Below are positions 22,700 to 34,200 of a stretch of 64,000 bases of DNA, piece by piece. Within the stretch, counting starts at the first letter, position 1; the number at the start of each line of letters is the position of its first letter. A program made the translations under genes and the position numbers. The DNA is from Plecoglossus altivelis (taxonomy: Eukaryota; Chordata; Actinopteri; Osmeriformes; Plecoglossidae): positions 5,725,679 through 5,789,678 of the forward strand of contig BROE01000020.1 of the NCBI GenBank assembly GCA_036571765.1. The letters are read 5' to 3'. Below the pieces are notes generated by a model that was not told where the DNA came from, searched no databases, and worked only from the letters and a program-made list of their open reading frames with translations.

Positions 22700-25171
22700 A
22701 TGAGAATGAGTAGTAGAATTGAGTGTATCTTTTTCAGTGAGTTTCATCCTACTCTGGGCCCAAAGATTACCTATCAGGTATGTTACCGTACACACCATAA
22801 CACTTTGTTGCAAACATTGCAAACATGTCCATTACGCTTAGTCCGCTATGTCATCAAATTACTTGATATTTCTGCAGGTTCCAGAGGATTATATCTCACG
22901 TGAGCTCTTTGACACAGTGCAAGTGTACATCATAACCAAACCAGAACTTCAGAACAAACTCATCACTGTGTAAGTCAGTTTGCCACGTCTGTTTCTTTTA
23001 ACTCAGGTTGCCGGACTTAGTGCATGGTTTTGTTGCTAACCCACTATTGTGCTTCTCTGTTACTGCAATGCAGAACGGCCATGGAGAAAAAGTTGATCGG
23101 TTGTCCGGTGTGCATCGAGCATAAAAAGTATAGCCGCAACGCTCTTCTCTTCAATTTAGGACTAGTGTGCGATGCCCAAACCAAGACGTGTGCCCTCGAA
23201 CCAATTGTCAAGAAGCTGTCTGCTTATCTCACAACTCTGGAGGTATGGTGAGAACACACCCTCAAACGGTTGTAGACTAACGTTGATAATTACAAGGTCA
23301 CTACAACATCTCTTGGGTCACGCAGCTGGAAAGTGGATTCATCTCTAACGAGGAGAGCAAACAAAAACTTCTGCCGATCATGTCCACCTTGTTGGAAGAG
23401 CTCAACGCCACAGGAGCCTGCACTTTACCAATAGGTTTGTGTTTGGCTCTACACCAGGGATGTCAAACTCCGGTCCTCGAGTGCCGCTGCCCTGAAGGTT
23501 TTCGGTGTTTCCCTGCTCCAGCACACCCGATTCTAATGATTGAGTTGTTATCAAGCTCTGTGGAAGCCTGATAACGACCCATCATTAGAATCAGGTGTGC
23601 TGGAGAAGGGAAACACCGAAAACCCTCAGGACAGCGGCCCTCGAGGACCAGGATTGGAGACCCCTGCTCTACACAGATACACCTAACAACCCAGCATCCA
23701 ACGCTGGTCTCTCACTCGCCCACTCTCTCTCCCTGACGCAGATGAGTCAAACACCATCCACCTGAAGCTGATCGAGCAGCGGAGGGATCCTCTGGTTGTC
23801 CAGGAATACGACGTCCCCGTCTTCACCCAGTGCAAAGACCACTTCATCAAGTCCCAGTGGGATCTCACCACTCAGCAGGTAACTCAGATAAGCACGTGGG
23901 AGAAGGACGGCACGGCACGCTGACGCGTCCCGTTCGATAACTGGGGGACGCCTTCTGTTTGGGCGTCTTCCAAAGTCTCTTCACGTTGGGAAAGAAAATC
24001 CTGGATTCAGCGTTTTTCCATTAAAGACGTTGTTGACCGGCGATCGTACTCAAGAGATGGTTTGATGTGACAGATCTTTGGTCGCAATGTCTTCCAGATC
24101 CTGGCCTACATCGATGGCTTCAGGCACATCCAGAAAATCTCCGCCGAGGCAGACGTCGAACTCAATCTTGTCCGCATCGCTGTGCAGAACCTGTTGTGAG
24201 TACATTGTTAACATTAGTTGTGTGTGTAAAGTGCATTTTGCTAGCACTGTCCTGTAACTCCAACAAGGACCCTGAGTCTTGTTTGTTTCACAGATATTAC
24301 GGCGTCGTTACGCTGGTGTCCATCTTCCAGGTATTCAAACGCACAGCAACTTTATTACTTCTGTCTGCTCCACTCTCTGCCTGCCTGTCAGTGGGCCAGT
24401 CAGTTTGTGTCACAGTGTGATCTATCTCCCCAGTACTCCAACGTGTACTGCACAACACCTAAGGTCCAAAACCTCATCGACAACAAGACCATTCAGGAAG
24501 AGTGTCTGACCTACGTTACAAAGCAAGGTAAGCTGCTTCAGCGTGTTGTTGCTCGACCGAAGAGTTGGCCCCCAAAGCGGCTAAGGGTCTGTTTGAACGT
24601 CCTGGCCAGGTCAGAAGAGGGCCTGTTTGAGGGACGTGTTCCAGCTCTACTGCGGCCTCACCCCGGGGACCACAGTCCGGGATCTGTGCTCCCGTTACTC
24701 CCAGCAGCTGCAGAGAGTAGATGAGAGGCGAGTCGTCGTTCACCCTCTGGACGCTTGATCTATTACGCGCGTGTTTGTGATGAGACGTATTCAGACGGTA
24801 TGATGTTGTGCCGTGTTCCTCAGGAGACTGATTCAGTTCGGGCTGATGAAGGCCCTCATCCGCCGGCTACAGAAGTACCCGGTGAAGGTGATACGCGACG
24901 AGAGGAGCCGGCCACCCCGCCTGTACACTGGTTGCCACAGTTACGACGAAATCTGCTGCAAAACAGGTGTGTCCGAAGGCGTCTGCGAGAACACCTTGTG
25001 TGGTTGTTTGTTGTCATGAGTACTTGATGAGGACGAATGATATACCTTTAGAAAGATCGATGCTATTTCAAGGTGTCTCATGCCATTGTTTCATCCTGTC
25101 TAGGGATGAGCTACAGAGAGCTGGATGAGCGTCTGGAGAATGACCCTAACATCATTGTTTGCTGGAAGTGA
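22700..25171 (+). CDS. nprl2: NPRL2, GATOR1 complex catalytic subunit
   Basis: NPRL2 with NPRL3 and DEPDC5 forms GATOR1, the GAP for RagA/B that switches mTORC1 off when amino acids are short. Eleven exons: 22700-22777, 22878-22969, 23074-23242, 23326-23434, 23742-23878, 24098-24195, 24294-24330, 24434-24527, 24610-24727, 24824-24966 and 25104-25171; 380 residues, as in human. N-terminal longin-type region RIECIFFSEFHPTLGPKITY; the arginine-finger region identified in human NPRL2 (Arg78) falls in the KKYSRNALLFNLG block. C-terminus DERLENDPNIIVCWK-stop. The start could be 22700 (MRMSSR) or 22706 (MSSR). The intron after exon 9 appears to use a GC donor (AG|GCGAGT). Intron 4 carries a hAT-type MITE. 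Poly(A) signal at 25322-25327. Confidence 0.97.
23455..23666. mobile_element. hAT-type MITE in nprl2 intron 4
   Basis: A 212-bp inverted-repeat element starting CAGGGATGTCAAAC and ending TTGGAGACCCCTG, flanked by a perfect 8-bp direct repeat CTCTACAC (23447-23454 and 23667-23674). The two arms (for example GTCCTCGAGTGCCGCTGCCC against GGACAGCGGCCCTCGAGGAC) pair along most of their length around a short centre near 23540-23580. Eight-bp duplications and CAGGG...CCCTG ends are hAT hallmarks. There is no coding capacity. Confidence 0.92.
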
Positions 25172-25321
25172 TATACTTGGTGGAACAAGATTCTTTGTAG
25201 TTGTTCATTGTCCTTTCTTGTGATATATGTAAATATACGATTGAAAAGCATGTATTTAAAGCGTACAAATCCCAACAGCGATGACAAGCGTTTGTTTGAC
25301 AAATCTGTATGCGAATGTCAA

Positions 25322-25327
25322 AATAAA
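25322..25327 (+). terminator. nprl2 poly(A) signal
   Basis: AATAAA about 150 bp after the nprl2 stop and only about 200 bp before the zmynd10 ATG. Confidence 0.6.
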
Positions 25328-25420
25328 AGTGAACGGTGCCGCTCATCTTACTTCCAAAGCCTGTGTACACGGAAGCGTCATTGTGCCCGCGCCTGGTTAG
25401 AAACCTAGCACGTGTTTGTC

Positions 25421-25434
25421 GTTGCTATGACAAC
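25421..25434 (+). promoter_or_regulatory. RFX X-box in the zmynd10 promoter
   Basis: GTTGCTATGACAAC, a near-perfect imperfect palindrome of the RFX consensus GTTGCC-AT-GGCAAC, 92 bp upstream of the zmynd10 start. X-boxes at this distance mark ciliary genes activated by RFX2/3 with FOXJ1. A forkhead-like ATAAACA overlaps the start codon at 25520-25526. Confidence 0.75.
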
Positions 25435-25525
25435 TATAGGACTTGCTGCTTCACTGTGTCCCCTGTTTTTTTTATTTAGCAAAGCGATTCTGCAAATATA
25501 ATATTGTAGTCTGCTATTTATAAAC

Positions 25526-28500
25526 ATGGAGACGTCTGTTCTTTTGTACGGGGAGGCAGAGGGATATGTTCAAAGTCTGAACATTTTTACTATCAAGGAG
25601 ATGGGCTCTCCTAGGTAAGTTTAAGAACTAACAAGCTAGCCTAGCTCTAAGCATTGGTTGTGCTGGTTGGTAACGTCACAGTACAGTGCAGTACTGCCTG
25701 TAAGATAGTTTAACATAACTAGCTGCATATAGTTTAGTTTGATAGTTACTGTAGTTTCTGTGGTTACTGTGCTCTACTGTACTGATGCTAGAATGGCAGC
25801 AAATCACAATCGGCTGCAAAGCTTATGAGACTATCAAAATAGGCGAATGAGTCCTGATATTACTCACATCATTCTGTCTCTTGTAGTATTAGCCACCAAC
25901 AAGCATTTCAAAGCGAGCGTCTTTTAATTCACAGGTGGTTTAAACAGCATGAGTATTTAGAGAAGCTCAACATGCAGGCTATTCTGAACGCATCGGCTGC
26001 ACAAGAAGAGTTCATCAAGGAGCTACTTGTGTCACATGGGAAGGTCCAACGGCCTCTGTCATTTTGAACGTTTGACCCCAAACACTTTTAATGTCTTGGG
26101 AAGTAAGAGGTTTGTATAATGTATTTGTCTTTTTACCATGCAGATTCCCATTCTGGTCCATGAAATGATTCTTGTAGAGATCTGGAAGCAAAACATCCTT
26201 CCCATTCTATGTCAACTTCAGGATTTTAATCCGAAAAGCACATTTCCTCTTTACATGGTGGTGAGTTGAATAGTATGGAATGAGTCTTAGTGCTGCTAAC
26301 CACACTCACTGGCTTCTACTGTTTAGTTTAGTTTGAACCCAGAAATCAACCTCTCTGTTTGTGCTGCCTCCTCTTGCCAGATTCACCATGAGGCTACGAT
26401 CATAAATCTGCTGGAAACTGTCATGTTTCATAAGGTGAGGAATGAGATGTCCTTGTGTTTAAACCATGAACTTCAATCCCCTTAAAATGTGACTATTGTA
26501 GAAATTACAATTCCCAATAGTGTCACAATGAAATGGCAAATGTTCCATTGTTTCAGTAAATTATATTTCAGTAGATGAATATGGCATATCCAGACCACAG
26601 TCCTAAAGTGAATTTGTCCAAAAGGCCGAATAACTGTTTTGCTTCAGACAAGATTCTCAAACCTATCAAATAATAGGCATATCTCGTTTCATTCTATGTA
26701 TAGATAGATTAAAAAAAATATATAAATACTGAATGTCACAACTTAAACTTTCTTGCGGCGAAACATAATTGACTGTCAACAAGGTGTCCAAAACTGAGAA
26801 ACGCTGTGTGCGTTTCTGTGGTAACAGGATTCCTGTGAAGCAGCAGATGATTCTCTGCATGACCTGGTGGATTACTGTCACAGGAAACTGACCCTGCTTG
26901 TGGGTCGAACTTCCAGAGGGGAATGCCTGTCCCTGGACAAACAGACAGACGTGTCCTCTTTGAAGGTATGGTAAACTACGTACACATATTGTAAATGAAC
27001 TTCACTGTGTACACTTCTGAATTTCTGCAGGTGAAGGAAATAACCCTCTCAAACCATGTCTTGTTTTCTTGAGCATCGACAACTTCTTTGGAATAGGAGG
27101 ATACCCATTTTTGGGGGGGTTCTTTCTTTCCAGGAATTGCAGGAACAAAACACAGCTCTGGAGTTGGAGATCTCCTTCAAGGCTCTGTCTGTACTGCGCT
27201 ACATCACTGACCATGCAGACAGGTACAGTAGGACCATCGCTTTGCTGTGAAGTTTTCCAAATCGTGTTTTCTTTTGAAAAATGGAAACATCCCGTTGAGA
27301 GTCCACTTGATGTGAGTTACCTCATAGTCTTACATTTCACCTACATAAGCCCTTTCAGCTCACGGACCAACATCCTAATATACTTTATGTTGAGTCACAC
27401 TATCTATTTTGGGATGGGAAGTAGGACAGCGTATGCAAATTTCATGTGTTCTGTATTTTTCCAGTGTTGCCGTGATCAACAGGATGCTGTGTACCCACAA
27501 TCTGCCCTGTCTGCTGGTACACATGGTTGAACACTGTCCCTGGAGTCGCTCCTCTTCAGGTTAGCCTCACAGGCACTACCGTCGCACACGACATAAAGCC
27601 ACCAAACCAACCTAGAATCGCCTCTCGCTTCCCAAGCCACCATGTACAGTGCAAGCCCACTTCCTCAAAGACTCTGTGTTTTTTGTACTATCAGGCAACA
27701 CTGAGAAGTACATTGATGGGAAGTGGCAGAAGATTCCACCCCAAGACCATCCGAAGATGACTAAGCTGGACGGACAGGTCTGGATCGCTCTGTACAATCT
27801 GTTGTTGAAGGAAGACTGTCAGAGGAAATATGACTTCAACAACTTCAACAAGAACCAGCTCCTTAAGGTACAGTGTTCAGTGCCTCTGGTTACCAGACCC
27901 TTCAGGGTCACCCGTGGGTTTTAAAAGTCATTTGCCAGCGGTGGACTGTAGTAGTATGACGCTTGTATGACAGTCTGAGCCTGTGCAACACGCTTATCCC
28001 TCTGATGAGCGAGTGTAGTCACATCCTCTCTGTCAGCCTTGAAACATGGACTCAGGAAGCCCGTGCTGTGCCAGATCATTGTTCTTCAGCAGATGATCTG
28101 ATGTCAGCACTGATATGAAGACAGGGAGGCATCCAGGCTCGTGTTTTGACTGCACAGTTTCCTCTCTGTGATATTTTCATCGTTCTTGTTCTTGACTGTG
28201 AAGGAGTCTTGAAGCACCCTTAGTGTAACATGGCTCTAGTGTGCTTATCGCAAAGATATGAGCGTGTTGTCCTTCTGCTCGCTGAGTCATTGGACCGTAC
28301 TTCCTTTTTCGATTCCAAATGTATTGAACGTAATGCAACTTGCAGGAGTCATGAACTGTCCTGTCATGTTCGTTTTCTACAGCTCCGAGGTTTCCTCACG
28401 GAGGTTTTGATCGACCAGCTGCCCAACTTGGTGGAGCTCCAGCGATTCCTGGGTCACCTGGGAGTTACAGACCCTGCTCCTCCTAAAAAAGACTTAGTGC

Positions 28501-29525
28501 TGGAACAGGTGGAGCCCTCACACACACACAAACATACACACGTGTACAAACAAAGGGGTCAGCCATGCCCCAAATCTCTTTACTGTACATCGAAAGACTG
28601 TTGTATTACCTTGCAGACCAATCAAATGAAAACAGCACCAAATATTCGCGTTATTTTTTATCCCCAAAAAATCCTAAATATAACCAAAAAAGGTCAGACC
28701 AAATTTGGTGTGTAAAATGTGCAGTAGTGATAGAGCGTACACACACACACACACACACATACACACACTGTGATGTATAAATAGCTAAATATTCCATGCT
28801 GTATTCCTTCGTACATGTTAAGATTGCTGAGATATGGAACAACATTATGCGTGACAATTCTGGGAAGTGGAAAGCCATTGCCAAGTATCAAGTGAAGGAA
28901 ACATTCAACCCTTCGGAGAGTGTCCTGAGACAGCAAGCACAAAGGTACGGCTCATTACCATTGGGCCAAACTTACAGGAAGGGGAGGGCATGGAGGGGGG
29001 CAAGTACCAAGTTAGGTTACAAACTCTGGTCTCACGACAGCAATCTGGACAGAGGATTTGTGCAACACTAGTCACTTTCCCCTCATAATCAGATAAAATC
29101 CCTTTTCTGGGCTAGGTTGGCCCAGACGTATAACCTAGATGTCATGGAGACTATGCTTCCAGACAAGCCCAAATGTGGGGCCTGTGGGAAGGAGGCGGCG
29201 AAGAGATGCTCGCGTTGCCAAGGAGAATGGTACTGCCACAGGTACGACAGCAAATACAGTGTGTCTGATCTGGAGGCCTAATGTAGGTGCAGTTAAAGCA
29301 TATGTGCTCCTGAAGCTGCCACAACAAGCAATATGATATTGATCTTATTGTAGCATTCTCTAGTGGTCTTTATTAACATTCCTAGACGTCTATGATGATC
29401 AGATCTTCTTCCCCCTCTTCAGAGAGTGTCAGGTGAAACACTGGCCCAAACACAAAGTAGCCTGCCAGCTAATGGCGGAGGGCTCAGAGAAGTGTCCGAG
29501 GGACCAGGACAGCCAAGCCCTCTAG
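25526..29525 (+). CDS. zmynd10: ZMYND10, dynein-arm assembly factor
   Basis: Cytoplasmic co-chaperone needed to preassemble axonemal outer and inner dynein arms; loss causes primary ciliary dyskinesia. Twelve exons: 25526-25614, 25935-26043, 26144-26260, 26381-26434, 26828-26965, 27134-27222, 27465-27559, 27695-27867, 28383-28508, 28823-28944, 29116-29241 and 29423-29525; 446 residues (human 440). A helical, armadillo-like body (LVHEMILVEIWKQNILPIL, LRYITDHAD, MLCTHNLPCLLVHMVEHCPW, WKAIAKYQVKE) is followed by a C-terminal MYND zinc finger (~391-428) with CGACG, RCSRCQGEWYC, HRECQ, HWPKHKVAC, the full Cys/His set. The donor of exon 2 (AAG|GTCCAA) is weak. Poly(A) signal at 29958-29963. The gene begins 355 bp after the nprl2 stop. 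Confidence 0.97.
28738..28773. repeat. (CA)n microsatellite in zmynd10 intron 9
   Basis: ACACAC run with one TACA interruption; a second, shorter CA cluster is at 28519-28542. Confidence 0.85.
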
Positions 29526-31226
29526 ACTGAGGTGTCCCTGAGACAGGCAGCTGAAGGTCTGGGTGGAAGCAGGAGAGAGAAGGAGAGGTCTTCGGTCTGT
29601 ACATGGCCTTCCAGAATGGGACTGGGAGTGGGAGTGGGAATGGGAGTTTTTGTGATGATCAGGACTGTTTGGTAACCTCATGAAGCTGACAAGGTTCTGG
29701 TCTGCTAATTCAGTTTGGTTTGTTTTCTGAATGTGGAGGAATTGTAACTGACACTTCGTTTTTGAATGCACGTCTTTGCAAACGTGTCCTGTGTATTGGC
29801 ATTCTTGCTAATATTCAAACCTGTTCAGTTCATTCTGAGAAGTAAAATTTTTGAGAGGCCTTTCTGGGAAAAAGTATAAATACCTCAGCTGTCAAATAGA
29901 GTTTGCATTGCTTTGATCTCAGATTTGAATACTGTTGGAATGTGTCCTACTTTACCAAATAAAATTGCCACGGTGATCGCCTTTATGGTGTCTGTCTTTT
30001 TGCACATTTGTCATGAATAAGATCTACAAGATCGTAAACAAGAGGATTTTGATCTACTATCATTCGTTTGTTGTATACCGGCTTAGTCGTAGTATGTCGT
30101 TAAAGATAATAACTTACCGTAATCAGCAGCAAATGGACAGATTGAGATAAATGCTTACAGATACAGGGGATTATGTCCCACAAGAAAGAGTGGGGAGGGT
30201 TCTGTTACACTGACACCCCTTCTGAACTGGGCTGGACTCAAAAGCACCCCCTATATGAAAAAATGCCGGATGTTAACAGTAGCCTATCGGCTGCTCTTCT
30301 CACTTTCTTCATGCTATTCAGTTTATTGTGACGATTTCCTAAATCAAGATGTGGCGAGTGGTAGAGTTACTGAATTTACTGTAAAACATACGCTACGTGT
30401 TTGTGGAACAAAGTGTTTCTTCTGTGTGGATAGCTGATGTATTGTTTCCAGAGATGAGCGCTATGCCGCACACCTCCGTTACCCGTTATAATGTCACTGG
30501 AAAGTTATTGGTTACATAGAGGAACTTCAGACGGGATGCGGCATCGGTCGTTGCAAGGATTGTAATACCCCATCTGGGTAAGTTATCCACGCTACAGCAT
30601 TGTAATTTGACATAGGTCTAACTGGATGTGAATTTTAAGTTAATTATAAGAAGTTTCACTTCTTAGAAAAAAGTGTTTTGTTTTTCAAATTGGTTTGAAA
30701 GTTGCAACTCCTAGTTTTATACGTTAATGTAGGCCTACGTCAAGATGATGAGGAAACATTTCTTGAGAACTAACATCGTTGCTCTCTGTAGAAGCAACGA
30801 CGCTTGACTCAATAAACACCGTTAGACCACACCGCTTGATTTAGGACGCACTTCATGAAAGAATGCATTGGTAGACCATGCTATAAATAATGGTGAAGCA
30901 TGTCCTACAGGCGATATACACGTTTTTTTGTATCAAGCAGATTCAGAGAGAAGCTATGTTCGCAGCAACACATGAGATAAGTAAAGGACCGGCTGTCCTC
31001 ACATTGATATCGTATGATATCCAATATCCGACAAGTGGGCCACCAGATGTTTTCATAAAGCGTCATGTATGTAGACTATGTACATTCTGTAGAGTTAAGC
31101 CTCCTTCATGAACAACAGCAGACAGTAGGCGACTATTAAGTCTATTGAAAGAAAATTCGTTGACGCTAAATCCATTGCTTGCAGGTGGGATCACTTGCAA
31201 AAGATGAGATAACTTGGGGAACCAAA
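29526..31226. other. zmynd10-rassf1 intergenic region
   Basis: Holds the zmynd10 3' UTR (with GGGAGT-type repeats near 29618-29650 and AATAAA at 29958-29963) and the upstream region of the rassf1 A-type exon. No gene is recognised. Confidence 0.45.
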
Positions 31227-34200
31227 ATGTCTTGGGGGGAGTTTATTGAACTCCGTGAGCTGAGACTGAACAATGACAAGATAGAGCTTACGAGCTCCGA
31301 GGTTCCCCGCTCACCTCCTCGACTGGAAAGGACCAACGCCCTGCGGATAAGCCCGGGGAAGGTTCCAGAGCTGCTCAGCCGAGTGGGCATCATCCGACTA
31401 CTGGGGGATAGCAGTGACCCGCGACTGCTGGAGGAGAGGGGAGAGGGGCATGACTTCCAGCCCTGCAGCAACACTCAACCCACCTGGTGTGACCTGTGTG
31501 GGGACTTCATCTGGGGCCTCTACAAACAGAGCCTGCGCTGTGCCAGTGAGTTCACCAGCACAGGATCCTTATAGTCCAATGTCCAGTCAGTGTCCTGTGT
31601 TTTGGGACAAAAACGTGTGTACATTTGTATTTACATGTTAAATAATGCGAAGGGCAGAGACAGGGAGAGGAGAAGACTTGGACTTTGGATTCAGTGGAAT
31701 ATTAAACCATGAAATGTAGTCTCGTCTAAGATAGGGTTTATATATTGCCTGTTCAGCCAAGCTTTGGCTCATTGTTAAATGGGCTTGTTGTGAGACTTTC
31801 TATTCATTGGACTCCGTATTCATTAGCCCTGAAAAGGCTTTGATTAGGAGTTTATGTAAAGGAGAACATTATCATTCCCAGCAGCACAGTATCAGCTGAG
31901 AACCGCTTGCTTGGACAACCTCTATAGTGTTGCTCTTCAGTACTTCACAGAAACATACGCTGTTTCAGCAGTTTGTTAGAACTGGGCCTCGGGAACAAAC
32001 TATGCCAAGACTGGGTGCTCACCACACCACCGTCAGTGACCAATTCATTTGTTCCAGTTTTTAACATTCTTCATGAGATCAGATTTCATAGACCCGCCTG
32101 ACTCAAGCGGTCCATGTTTATCTAGTTCATCCTTACACCCCTGGCTCAGACTTCAGTCAAATACAAAAAGCACATACTCTACATTGCCAAAAATGTTTGC
32201 TCGTCTGCCTTCAGAGGCACATGAATATGAGTGACATCCCATTCTTAAACCATAGGATGTCTGCTCACACTTTACAGCTACAACAGCTTCAACTCTTCTA
32301 GGGAGGCTTTCCATAAGGTTTCAGGGGGCCAAGCCTAAATCTCGAAAAACAACCACACTTCACGCTTGGCACAACGCAGTCAGACAAGTACCGTTGTCCT
32401 GGTAACCGCCAAACCCAGACTCATTCGTCAGATGGCTTGATGAAGAAGTGCGATTGGTCGCTCCAGAGAACCTGTCTCCACTGCTCTAGAGGGCAGCGGT
32501 GGCGTGCTCTACACCCCTGCATCCGCGGCTTGGCGTTGCGCTTGGTGACGTAGCGCAACGGCTTAAATGCGGCCGCTCAGCCATGGGAACCCATTCCATG
32601 AAGCTCTCCACGCGCTGTTTTTGAGCCAATCAGAAGATCGCATGAAGTTTGGGAGATCTGTCGCTGCTGACCCTGCAGAAAGTAGACGACCTCTGCACAC
32701 TATGCCCCTCAGGAGACCCTGCTCTGATTTGACACGGCCAACCACTTTGTGGCTGAGCTGCCGTTGATCCCAATCACTTCCACTTTGTTCTTGTGTCACT
32801 GGCAGTTGATTGTGTAATGTTTGTTAGCAAGGACATCTTATGACGACTGATGACACAAGTGACATCCTACCAAGGTACATTGGTGGACTTCACTGAAGTT
32901 CCTGAGAGCGACCTGTTCTTTCGTAGAAGTCGTCTGCATAATCATTCCCAGCAGCAGAATGCAGCAGAGTTAGACGACTGCCGCTTGCTTGGAGAACCCA
33001 AACAGTGTTGCTCTTCGGCTATTCACCGAAATAAACATGGTTTCAGCAGTTTGATATAGTACAGCTGTGGCTATGGAAGTGATTGGAACACCCGAATTCA
33101 ATTATTTGGATTGCTGAGTGGATACTTTTGGCAATGTAGTGTATGTACTGCATAGAAACATCCAGGATCTCAGATTGCATGTGAACCGCTCGGTCTGTCT
33201 GTCCGAAACTTCCTGTTTCTTAAGCCTGTAGTGATTATCCATGGCCAGTGGAGGACAGCAGACATTTACCATTTGTGTTCCCAAAATGGGCTCTTGCTTA
33301 ATCATCTGTTGTAATAATCCATTGTTCTTCCAGTGTGTCATCCCGAACCAGGCCTAACATCACACATTGCACATGTTTTACCTCAACATTTCTTCTTGTT
33401 ACAGATTGCAGATTCACATGTCACTACAGATGTCGAGCCCTTATCCAGTTAGACTGCAGCCTGGACCATGGCACTATAGTCGACCATACAAGTGTTGTGG
33501 AACATATAGAAACAGATACAAATGTGGTAAGAGCCTCATTGTTGCATTAATGTGTTTTGTTTTAAGGCCTCCGAAACTTCTATACAACTTCTATACTTCT
33601 ATATATACAGGAAATATGGCAAATAATTGGTAAGTCTATTTGTTTGAGTCTGTGGTCTTATTGGATCTTTGACCTATTCAATATCCTATTTGAAACACGG
33701 ATTCTGAGTTTTGGTGCCTGTCCTTCTTACAAAGTGGAATATCACGTGACTTTCCTCGTGTTATTTCTCTCGTTCTCACGTTAGGCAACGTGGGGGATGA
33801 TGTCATTGAGGAAGGCATTTTCCTCTCAGTGGCCAATCATGGCAAGATGCACCGGTTTTGTATATTTTCTAAACTCACCAACCGCCTGGGTGGGGCGACA
33901 GGGGGGGAGGAAGAGAGGGACGTGGGCGGTGGTTAGAGCCCATCCTGTTCTCTAGTTCTAAAAGCTTACTTGTACAGCTGAAACGTGGTCAGTAAGAACA
34001 GGAAACGAACACACGAGAAAACAAACTTGCAAACGTAATTAGCAACGTTTTCAAAATAGCGAACTGCGTTGTAGTCACTACGATCTAATTTATAGCAGAG
34101 TCTGAACAAAAGCCATTCGGTACTGAAAACAAGCTGTCAAAAGTTTTACAGTGTGATAGGTGCCGCGAATTATATCGTTGAAACTTTTTTATCGGTTACA

